Shown here in pieces: positions 1 through 7,167 of a stretch of 13,895 nt of DNA. This stretch comes from Chitinophagaceae bacterium UBA7600 (lineage in GTDB: Bacteria > Bacteroidota > Bacteroidia > Chitinophagales > Chitinophagaceae), in NCBI GenBank assembly GCA_002478885.1, contig DLKC01000085.1, positions 1 through 13,895 on the forward strand. Reading direction: 5' to 3'. Position numbers and translations under genes: made by a program. The notes below the pieces were generated by a model. The model was not told where the DNA came from. It made no database searches and was given only the letters and a program-made list of their open reading frames with translations. Each line of letters starts with the position of its first letter. Position 1 is the first letter of the stretch.

Positions 1-1705
1 AAAATCTGCCTGCGGCAAGCTGCATGTAATAAAGCCTGAAGAAGTCGTCATCAGCATATTTTATTTCAACCGTAGTTTCAATATCTTTTTTACCATCGTT
101 GAATTTCATGGTTTGCATGGAAGTCCCGGCCGTGGCGGGTGGTGCACCTGCAATGCAGGCATTTTCAACACCCGGCAACGAACGCAATTGCTGCAATAAT
201 ACCTTGCGTGTTTGCATGGCCTTTGCGGAGGCGGCTGAATCAGAAAATTCAGCCATTGCAAAGGGTGTTTCTAAAGTAATAATGCCATCTTTTTTAAAGC
301 CCAGATCTTTGTGCATCACATATTGAATCTGGTTACCTACGATCAGGGCGGCGATGATAAATGCCTGCGCGAAAACAAACTGTGTAACAGTAAGTGATTT
401 CCTGATCCACAATCTTCTTGTGTTCCCTGAACCGCCTGCGTTACTATTCTTCAGCACCTGCACCGGGTTATAACCGGAAAGTACTATCGACGGATAGAAA
501 CCGGAAAGTAAGCTTACCACCAGCACCAACGCAGCCATAAAAATGATAACATCTGCAGTTACAAGCATATTAAAGCTGATGGCTGGCGGTATAAAATCGG
601 CAAAGAGCTGAATGATCCATGGCACCAGGAGCATTGAAAATACTGTTGCAGTTAATGTGAGAAGAAAAGTTTCGCTGAGGAATTGAAAAACAAGTTGCGA
701 TTTTGAGCTGCCCATGGTTTTACGAATACCAATTTCCTTTGCCCGCTTTACAGCTTGTGCTGTTGTGAGATTTACAAAATTGATACAGCCCAGCAACAAC
801 AGGATAGCTGCAACGGCAAGCAAGCCGTAAAGTGTTGACTTGTTTGCCAACCTTTGATCAAAGTTGCCGTAGTCGCTGTTAAAGTGCATGTCGGTAAGTG
901 GTTGCAGCCACAATACATTTGGCAAATTGTTTTTATCCAGTTTGCTATTCATCAATTGCTGCGCTTGCTTGTTCACTGATACAGGCGATACACTTTTATT
1001 CAATTTAACAAACACCTGGTCTGATGAACTCACGCTTCCCCATTGCCCGGGATCTGTAAACTGTGTAGCCGGGATTGTTGCATAAGAAATAAATTCTTTA
1101 AAAGTGAAATCGGTCGTTTTATCCAGGTCTTTTACAATGCCGGTAATGGTGGCCCTGATAGTATCATAAGTTATTATCTTGCCAATATCTTTTGTTATCT
1201 CATCATTTGGAAAATAAGTTTTTGCACGACTCTCGGTAAGCACCGCTGTATGCGGTTCTGACAATGCATTTTGCGGAGAACCGGCAAGCCATTCGTAGGA
1301 AAGCAGTTTAAAATACTGGTTATTTGTATAAGCAATAGCTTTTTGCTTCTTAAAAAGCCCCTGCGTTCCTTTACCGGGCACATCAACATGCACATCTGCC
1401 TGGTACAACATCGTCAATGGAATAACGGACTCAATGCCCGTTAATTCTTTTTGTACGGCAGGTATAAATGGTAACGGCACTCCGGAGTTCTTAAAATCAT
1501 TGTCGGGGAATTTCATATCACTCACCACGCGGTAAACACGATCGCCATCCTGTTCAAATTTATCAAAGCTAAAATCATAGCTAACGATAAGATAAATGAC
1601 GAGCGCCGCGCTAATACCAATTGCAAGACCGATAACATTGATCACGGAGAAAACCGTATTGCGCCTAAAGTTCCGTAACGCAGTAACAAAATAATTTCTA
1701 AACAT
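1..1705 (-). CDS. P1: MacB/FtsX-like ABC transporter permease, 3' end cut by window edge
   Basis: Reading from ATG at 1705 the frame is open to base 1 (568 residues visible) and ends within AAGRF, which aligns with LLAGRN near residue 563 of the neighbour P2. About 250 residues, including the last three TM helices and the second coupling motif, therefore lie outside the window. It starts MFRNYFVTALRNF, followed by TM1 (about residues 18-42), a MacB-like extracytoplasmic domain, the TM2 segment LLLLGCINFVNL, the coupling motif RAKEIGIRKTMGSS, two more TM helices and then TM5 (TVTQFVFAQAFIIAAL). Its closest relative in the window is P2: both share DGDRxYRVVSD, WLAGS, TDFTFK and GIRKTMGSS. The role is inferred from the family: an inner-membrane permease of an ABC system whose ATPase is encoded elsewhere; the substrate is unknown. 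The start is well fixed because the MF+NY opening is conserved in the paralogues. No strong ribosome-binding site is visible. Confidence 0.93.
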   Translation of the reverse strand, partial: MFRNYFVTALRNFRRNTVFSVINVIGLAIGISAALVIYLIVSYDFSFDKFEQDGDRVYRVVSDMKFPDNDFKNSGVPLPFIPAVQKELTGIESVIPLTMLYQADVHVDVPGKGTQGLFKKQKAIAYTNNQYFKLLSYEWLAGSPQNALSEPHTAVLTESRAKTYFPNDEITKDIGKIITYDTIRATITGIVKDLDKTTDFTFKEFISYATIPATQFTDPGQWGSVSSSDQVFVKLNKSVSPVSVNKQAQQLMNSKLDKNNLPNVLWLQPLTDMHFNSDYGNFDQRLANKSTLYGLLAVAAILLLLGCINFVNLTTAQAVKRAKEIGIRKTMGSSKSQLVFQFLSETFLLTLTATVFSMLLVPWIIQLFADFIPPAISFNMLVTADVIIFMAALVLVVSLLSGFYPSIVLSGYNPVQVLKNSNAGGSGNTRRLWIRKSLTVTQFVFAQAFIIAALIVGNQIQYVMHKDLGFKKDGIITLETPFAMAEFSDSAASAKAMQTRKVLLQQLRSLPGVENACIAGAPPATAGTSMQTMKFNDGKKDIETTVEIKYADDDFFRLYYMQLAAGRF

Positions 1706-1898
1706 ACGTGTTGGTTCTAAGATGTCAGTAATACATTATAAGACTTTTGGTATCCAGTTTTTTTGTTCCCCACTTATCGGCTGTTGTGTCCCGGCGCCGG
1801 CCTATGCGGCATCACTCATTTGTACGTTTGGAACTTTATTGATTCTTTCCAAAACCCCGACCGGCCTGCTACGCCCCATCGAACAAAGCGTCCGATGA
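1706..1898. repeat. P2-P1 spacer with long-form copy of the array's intergenic repeat
   Basis: This non-coding spacer lies upstream of P1. Read on the plus strand it holds, in order, tttttttgttc near 1758-1768, atcgg-ctgttgtg at 1776-1788, a GC-rich inner segment (1789-1811) containing the perfect palindrome ccggcgccgg (1791-1800), tcactcatttgtac (1812-1825), and gaacaaagcg (1881-1890). The P3-P2 spacer has the same order, including the inner segment. The P4-P3 and P6-P5 spacers have gttgtg and tcactc directly joined. A small imperfect hairpin is possible between gtttggaa (1826-1833) and ttccaaaac (1847-1855). No rho-independent terminator with a T run is evident. A TATAAT-like hexamer on the minus strand (1735-1740) lies 29 bases before the P1 start, but it does not match the usual Bacteroidota promoter. 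Confidence 0.6.
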
Positions 1899-4349
1899 CT
1901 ACTCTGTTCTAAGGCTTTTTACCGGGTTCATCATTGCAGCCCTTACCGTTTGAAAAGACAAGGTGATTAGTGCGATAACAACCATTACGAGGCCGCCTGA
2001 TAAAAAAATCCACCAACTAATCTCTGTGCGATACGCGAAATTCTCCAGCCATTTGTTCATGCCGATCCATGCAAGCGGCGCTGCAACTACAAAGGCAACC
2101 AATACGAGTAAAACAAAATCTTTTGAGATCATGGCTACGATCTGCGCGATAGAAGCGCCCAACACTTTTCTTACTCCTATCTCTTTGGTGCGCTGTGTGG
2201 TGGTATAAATTACCAGGCCAAGCAAACCGAGGCAGCTAATGAATACAGCAAGCCCGGTGGCCCACATCAGCAGGCTCGAAGTCTGCTGCTCTGCTTCGTA
2301 ATATTTTGCTATGCTCTCGTCGTAAAACTGGTATTCAAAATCGTCGTTGGGATAAACCTGTTTCCATGCCTGCTCCATTTTGGCAATACCGTTCTTCCAG
2401 GTGGTGCCGGCATCGTTCTGCGGTTGCAGTGCTATGTTGATGGTACGTTCAGTGCTCTGCCAACTTCCAAGCGCCATCGGCTTCACCGGTTCGTGTAAGG
2501 AGTGCTGGTTGAAATCAGCGACCACGCCGGTTATTGCATACAGCTTGTCACTCCATTCAAGATATTTACCGATGGCTTGTTCCGGTTGCTGAAAGCCGAG
2601 TATATGGGCGTAGGTCTCGTTGATCATAAACGAGGTTACGGTATCTGAAGTGCTGATATTTCTACCGGCCAGTAGCTTTATCTGGTACAGGTGTATATAA
2701 TTGCTATCGGCGTATTTCTGCTGCACATCTGTTTCTATTTCTTTTTTCCCGTCTTTGTATTTCATGGTGCTGCTCCATGTATTGTTGGACGAGGGCGGGC
2801 TGGTACTTAAACTAACCATGGCGATTTCGGGCATGGTACGAAGTTTATCGATCAGGGCGTATTTGTTGCTGCGTGACGTATCGTAATAATTTGTTTGCAG
2901 GTAAACAATCGCATCTTTTTTGAAGCCCATGTCTTTATTCAGTGAATAGGTAATTTGTTTGCTCACCAGCATAACGCCCATAATAAAAGCCTGCGCAATA
3001 ACAAACTGTGAAATGGTGAGCGACTTGCGCAACCATGCATTGCGTGTTTTGCCCGTATTGGCATAGGCCTGGTTCTTTAACACAAGCACAGGCTTATAAC
3101 CTGACAAGATCATTGCCGGATAAAAGCCTGAAACAAGCGTGACCACGACTACCAATGCAGCAAGAAATAAAAGAATTGCCGGTTGCGCGATTTCGCTAAC
3201 ATGCAACCCCTCGGGAAGAAATCCTGAGAACAGTTGTAAGATAAGCGGCGCAATCAAAACGGAAAGAACCGTTGCGGCAAACGTGAGCAGGAAAGTCTCC
3301 GTGAGAAATTGCACGACCAATTGCTTTCTTGAACTGCCCATCGTTTTGCGTATGCCAATTTCCTTTGCCCGCTGGGCAGCGTGCGCGGTCGTAAGGTTAA
3401 TGAAATTGATGCAGCCCAATAACAATAAAATTGCCGCCACTACCAGCAGGCTGTAGAGTGTTGGCTTGCTGGCAATCGGGTTAGAATAGCCGCCATAATT
3501 GCCATTAAAATGCAAATCGCTGAGTGGTTGCAGTTTTATAGCGCTTTTGCTGTTGTCGCCTGGTTCTTTTTTATTGTATTTGTCTACCAGTTTATTGATA
3601 TCACTTTCCAGCTTTGCCACAGAGCTACCCGGCGAAAGTTTTACCAATAACTGCGACGCCCCGTTGGTGTTATCCCATGCCTCCCAATCGTTAGGTTTAA
3701 GCGTTGTATTTTCCAGTGTTGCCCTTGATACAAATATTTTAAAAGTGAAGTCGGTGTGATAAGTGATATCTTTTACGACGCCTGTAATTGTTGCGCGAAC
3801 CGTGTCGTTAAAAACGATCTCTTTACCGATAACATCGGCTGCGGAAAGCCCGGGAAAATAAAGCCCGGCGGTTGTTTCAGTCAATACTGTTTGATAGGGC
3901 TGTAACAAAGAAGCATCTGCACTACCTGCCAACCATTGATAATTGATAAGGCCAAAATATCGCTTATCCGCAAAAATGGCATCTTGCTGCTTTTTAAAGA
4001 CCACCGGTTCTTTACCAGCAACAGGTACCGAAACTTTTATATCTCCATCCCACGTTCTAAACGGCACATTGGCTTCAAGGCCGGTTATTTCGTTTTTCAT
4101 CGCATTGGAGAGCGGCGCACGAACGCCGGAATTGTAATACACTTCTCCTGAAAAACTGAAATCCGAAACTACGCGGTAAATTCGGTCACCATCTTTTTCA
4201 AACTGATCGAAAGTAAAATGGTAGTTCACGAGTAAATAAATAACCAGCGATGCACTTATGCCAATGGCAAGGCCCAGAATATTGATCGCAGTGAAAAGTT
4301 TGTTCTTCCACAAAGTTCTCAGGGAGATCGTGATGTAGTTTTTAAACAT
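1899..4349 (-). CDS. P2: MacB/FtsX-like double ABC transporter permease
   Basis: Complete, 816 residues, ATG at 4349, TAG stop at 1899-1901. Predicted order: short cytoplasmic start MFKNYITISLRTL; TM1 (about 18-42); first MacB-like core domain (about 43-295); TM2 (about 297-320); coupling motif EIGIRKTMGSS (330-340); TM3 (about 348-375); TM4 (about 390-415); TM5 (about 443-465); second core domain (about 466-690) containing GVVADFNQHSL (608-618); TM6 (about 693-715); second coupling motif EIGVRKVLGAS (723-733); TM7 and TM8; tail NPVKSLRTE. Each half resembles the four-helix membrane part of MacB or LolC/E, so one chain may do the work of a permease dimer (inference). There is no Walker A or B motif, so it needs a separate ATPase. 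It is most similar to P1, the next gene downstream. The family assignment is firm; the transported substrate is unknown. Confidence 0.96.
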   Translation of the reverse strand: MFKNYITISLRTLWKNKLFTAINILGLAIGISASLVIYLLVNYHFTFDQFEKDGDRIYRVVSDFSFSGEVYYNSGVRAPLSNAMKNEITGLEANVPFRTWDGDIKVSVPVAGKEPVVFKKQQDAIFADKRYFGLINYQWLAGSADASLLQPYQTVLTETTAGLYFPGLSAADVIGKEIVFNDTVRATITGVVKDITYHTDFTFKIFVSRATLENTTLKPNDWEAWDNTNGASQLLVKLSPGSSVAKLESDINKLVDKYNKKEPGDNSKSAIKLQPLSDLHFNGNYGGYSNPIASKPTLYSLLVVAAILLLLGCINFINLTTAHAAQRAKEIGIRKTMGSSRKQLVVQFLTETFLLTFAATVLSVLIAPLILQLFSGFLPEGLHVSEIAQPAILLFLAALVVVVTLVSGFYPAMILSGYKPVLVLKNQAYANTGKTRNAWLRKSLTISQFVIAQAFIMGVMLVSKQITYSLNKDMGFKKDAIVYLQTNYYDTSRSNKYALIDKLRTMPEIAMVSLSTSPPSSNNTWSSTMKYKDGKKEIETDVQQKYADSNYIHLYQIKLLAGRNISTSDTVTSFMINETYAHILGFQQPEQAIGKYLEWSDKLYAITGVVADFNQHSLHEPVKPMALGSWQSTERTINIALQPQNDAGTTWKNGIAKMEQAWKQVYPNDDFEYQFYDESIAKYYEAEQQTSSLLMWATGLAVFISCLGLLGLVIYTTTQRTKEIGVRKVLGASIAQIVAMISKDFVLLVLVAFVVAAPLAWIGMNKWLENFAYRTEISWWIFLSGGLVMVVIALITLSFQTVRAAMMNPVKSLRTE

Positions 4350-4581
4350 GTTGAGAGGTTATGGTTATGTATTCGTTGTAATGATCAATTTTTTGTTCGC
4401 AACTCATCGCCTGTTGTGCTACAGTGCCGGCCTGCCAGCCAACAGCAACTTGTACTTTAAAGATCGGTACTGAACAATGCATGAATCGTGCAACCCTGAA
4501 TCGTTCTTCCGGGACACGCAACCTGATTAATATTCTTATCCTTGGTTCAAAAAATCCTGCTCCCATGCTCTATTCAGGGTA
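4350..4581. repeat. P3-P2 spacer with long-form intergenic repeat and a 9-bp inverted repeat
   Basis: Non-coding spacer upstream of P2. On the plus strand it carries ttttttgttc (about 4389-4399), actcatcgc-ctgttgtg (to 4418), a GC-rich inner segment with gccggcc (4419-4447), acttgtac (4448-4455), gaacaa (4472-4477) and ggttcaaaaaat (4544-4555). Most of these blocks occur in the same order in the P2-P1 spacer, and the outer ones also in the P4-P3 and P6-P5 spacers. In addition accctgaat (4493-4501) and attcagggt (4572-4580) form a perfect 9-bp inverted repeat 70 bases apart, the second arm ending next to the P3 stop codon. The heptamer gaatcgt occurs twice close together (about 4482-4505). No ORF and no classical terminator are seen. 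Confidence 0.6.
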
Positions 4582-6990
4582 CTACTCCGTCCTCAAACTC
4601 TTCACCGGGTTCGACAATGCGGCCTTTGTGGCCTGGAAACTTATGGTAGCGATTGCAATAAAAAACGCAATAATGCCCGCAATGGCAAATACCCAGACAC
4701 TTATATTAATGCGGTATGCATAATCCTGCAACCATTTACTCATTGCCCACCACGTAACCGGTATTGAAATAATAAATGCGATGACGATTAATGATAAAAA
4801 TTCGGCTGACACCAGCAACAACACCTGCCGTACCGAAGCACCAAGCACTTTGCGGATGCCGATCTCTTTGGTGCGCTGTTCGATGATGAATGCTGAAAGG
4901 CCAAACAATCCCATGCACGCGATGATGATGGCGATAACAGCGAACGCAGAGAATATTTGCCGGGTACGTAATTCGCCGGCATACAATTTCGCAAACTGAT
5001 CGTCAAGAAAATTGTATTCTAGCGGGCCCTGTGGTTTAAATGCATTCCATTGTTTTTCCAGGTCGTCCAGAAAGCCCTGCACGTCGTTTGTTTTGATCTT
5101 GACCACAATGCCGCCATAATTACCACCAAGCATCATCATAAGCGGGGCGATCTTTTGCTTAACCGAAGCATAGTTAAAATCTGCGACTACACCTACCACT
5201 TTAAACTCCTGCTGCCCCGAACGTACGATGGTTTTACCGAGCGCCGCTTCTTTGTTCCATCCAAGTTCGTGTGCCGCTGATTCGTTGATGACCACGGCCG
5301 CAGAATCTGAGCCGAAGTCTTTAGAAAGATTTCTGCCACTTACGATTTGAATGCCCAATGTATTGAGATAGTCATAATCCACATGAAAGATATTGGTATG
5401 AATTTGTGTGCCGTTAGCGTTGTTGTTTTTTGGATAGATCTCGGTGCCGTCCATATCTGCGCCACCGGGTACCGATCGTGCAATGGTTGCAGCCACCACA
5501 CGGCTATCGGTTAACAACTGTTCTTTGAATGCAGTTTGGTTGTTGCCCAGTAATCTGCCATCGGGTAATACGAGCACCTGTTCTTTATCGTAGCCAAGTT
5601 TTTTGTTTTGCATAAAATTCAATTGCTGGTAAACAACAATGGTGGCGATGATCAATGCAATGGACACAAAAAACTGGAATACAATCAGGCTGCTGCGCAA
5701 CGGCTTCTTCTGTGAGCCCTGTGTGGCTGCACCCTTCAAAACCTTAATGGTGTTGAAAGAAGATAAAAAGAATGCCGGGTAAATGCCCGCCAAAACCCCG
5801 GCGGTAAGGCTCACGGCGAAAAGGAGCATAAGCAAGCGGTAATCAAAGAAAAACTCAACAGACACATTTTTATCGGACAGCTGGTTAAAATAAGGCAGCA
5901 CTGCCAACATCAACACATAGGCACACAGCATGGCGAATAAGGTGAGTAGTACCGACTCGGTGAGAAACTGGAAAACGAGCTGCCTTTTTACAGAGCCCAT
6001 TACCTTGCGAATGCCTACTTCCCTGGCACGTTTTAAAGCACGGGCAGTTGACAGGTTGGTAAAATTTACGCAGGCAAGCAGTAGTATAAAAAATGCCAGC
6101 GCTGAAAAAATATAAACATACTGTATATCGCCGCCGGGCTCCATTTCATATTTGGTACCAGAGTATAAATGGATATCTACAACCGGCTGTAAGGAAAAAA
6201 TAAAAGTACCTACCGATTTCTGCGCTTCTGCGAGGCTTACACCCATATCATGTTGCACTTCGGGCACCACATACTTGGCAACAAGCTGTGGAAATTTCGC
6301 TTCCAGTTTTTTGGGGTCGGTATTTTCATTCAGCTCGAGGTAAGTGTAAAAACCAATATTACTCCAGGTGAGATGCGTAATATGAAAAGTTGACAAGCTC
6401 ATGAAAGCATCGAAGTGAAAGTGGGTATTATCCGGGACCTTGTCATAAACACCCGCGACCTTATATGCCGCGCCCCTGAGGCCTATTTCCAAAGACTTTC
6501 CAATTGCTTCTTCGTTGCCAAAATATTTCTTAGCGAATGCTTTTGAAATAACCACGCTGTTCGGTTCTACAAGCGCGTTTGTTGCATTTCCTTCAATAAG
6601 CGGAATGGAAAACAGTTGCAAAAAGTTTGAGTCGGCAAACGCGAGATGATCTTCTTTAAACTGGTGGTCGCCATATTTTACAAAATCACTGGCTGGAGAA
6701 ACCCTTGTGGTTGCTTTTATTTCGGGGAAGGCCGCCTTCATTCCCTCGCCTACCGCAACATCAACATTTGGATACACAGCAACATCGCCATTTCCGGTTG
6801 CTGATAAATTTACGCGGTAAAGATTTTTCGCATCAGGTGCATACCGGTCGTAGCTCAGTTCGTCGTACACATAAACGGCAATCAACATAAAACAACACAG
6901 GCCAATTGCCAGCCCTACGACATTGATAACAGAAAAGCTCCTGTTCTTTAACAGGCTGCGCCAAGCTGTTTTAAAATAATTTTTATACAT
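4582..6990 (-). CDS. P3: MacB/FtsX-like double ABC transporter permease
   Basis: Complete, 802 residues, ATG at 6990, TAG stop at 4582-4584. TM1 (about 18-42) precedes a first MacB-like core domain (about 43-290) with AFAKKYFGNEEAIGK (151-165) and GVYDKVPDNTHFHF, both typical of the domain. These are followed by TM2 (about 292-315, LLLACVNFTNLSTA), coupling motif EVGIRKVMGSV (324-334), TM3, TM4 (to about 410), TM5 (about 433-455), a second core domain with GVVADFNYASV (600-610), TM6 (about 680-702), EIGIRKVLGAS (709-719), TM7, TM8 and NPVKSLRTE. The closest relative in the window is P4, sharing YDKE/DQVLV, LGNNQ-AF and the PxxDIHL region before TM2. No nucleotide-binding motif is present. Its job is inferred from the family: an ATP-driven mechanotransmission-type transporter subunit in the inner membrane. 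The start fits the conserved M-x-NY opening. The spacer of 177 bp before this gene leaves room for its own promoter, but no convincing consensus is visible. Confidence 0.96.
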   Translation of the reverse strand: MYKNYFKTAWRSLLKNRSFSVINVVGLAIGLCCFMLIAVYVYDELSYDRYAPDAKNLYRVNLSATGNGDVAVYPNVDVAVGEGMKAAFPEIKATTRVSPASDFVKYGDHQFKEDHLAFADSNFLQLFSIPLIEGNATNALVEPNSVVISKAFAKKYFGNEEAIGKSLEIGLRGAAYKVAGVYDKVPDNTHFHFDAFMSLSTFHITHLTWSNIGFYTYLELNENTDPKKLEAKFPQLVAKYVVPEVQHDMGVSLAEAQKSVGTFIFSLQPVVDIHLYSGTKYEMEPGGDIQYVYIFSALAFFILLLACVNFTNLSTARALKRAREVGIRKVMGSVKRQLVFQFLTESVLLTLFAMLCAYVLMLAVLPYFNQLSDKNVSVEFFFDYRLLMLLFAVSLTAGVLAGIYPAFFLSSFNTIKVLKGAATQGSQKKPLRSSLIVFQFFVSIALIIATIVVYQQLNFMQNKKLGYDKEQVLVLPDGRLLGNNQTAFKEQLLTDSRVVAATIARSVPGGADMDGTEIYPKNNNANGTQIHTNIFHVDYDYLNTLGIQIVSGRNLSKDFGSDSAAVVINESAAHELGWNKEAALGKTIVRSGQQEFKVVGVVADFNYASVKQKIAPLMMMLGGNYGGIVVKIKTNDVQGFLDDLEKQWNAFKPQGPLEYNFLDDQFAKLYAGELRTRQIFSAFAVIAIIIACMGLFGLSAFIIEQRTKEIGIRKVLGASVRQVLLLVSAEFLSLIVIAFIISIPVTWWAMSKWLQDYAYRINISVWVFAIAGIIAFFIAIATISFQATKAALSNPVKSLRTE

Positions 6991-7167
6991 ACAGGAAGTT
7001 GTCGGTCGTGAATAATATGTTCTGTGTTTTTGTACTTAGCTTTTAAGCTTTCCTCATCGTTCGTTGTGTCACTCCCTTCAACGTTCTGCCCCATACTGAA
7101 CAAGGCGCAGAAGTGTGCGACGCAACGAAGCTTAATAGCTGTATTGCAGCCCGGCTCAAAAAATATG
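6991..7167. repeat. P4-P3 spacer with short-form intergenic repeat
   Basis: Non-coding spacer upstream of P3. In plus-strand order it holds tgtacttagctttt (7031-7044), tcatcgttcgttgtgtcactc (7054-7074), gaacaaggcg (7098-7107), a gtgcgac-gcaacgaagctta stretch (7115-7134) and gcccggctcaaaaaat (7149-7164). The P6-P5 spacer has the same blocks in the same order, so this is the best matched spacer pair in the array. The GC-rich inner segment found in the spacers upstream of P1 and P2 is absent here: gttgtg and tcactc are contiguous. Short inverted repeats such as agctt-tt-aagct (7039-7050) are present but too small to call a terminator. Confidence 0.65.

Noticed and set aside
1735..1740. TATAAT-like promoter on the minus strand before P1
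   Set aside because: A single hexamer in AT-rich sequence with no matching upstream box, and the usual Bacteroidota promoter (TTG with TAnnTTTG) is not found there. Too weak to annotate.
6991..7167. Rho-independent terminators in the spacers
   Set aside because: Short inverted repeats exist, but none combines a GC-rich stem with a T run on the minus strand downstream of a stop codon.
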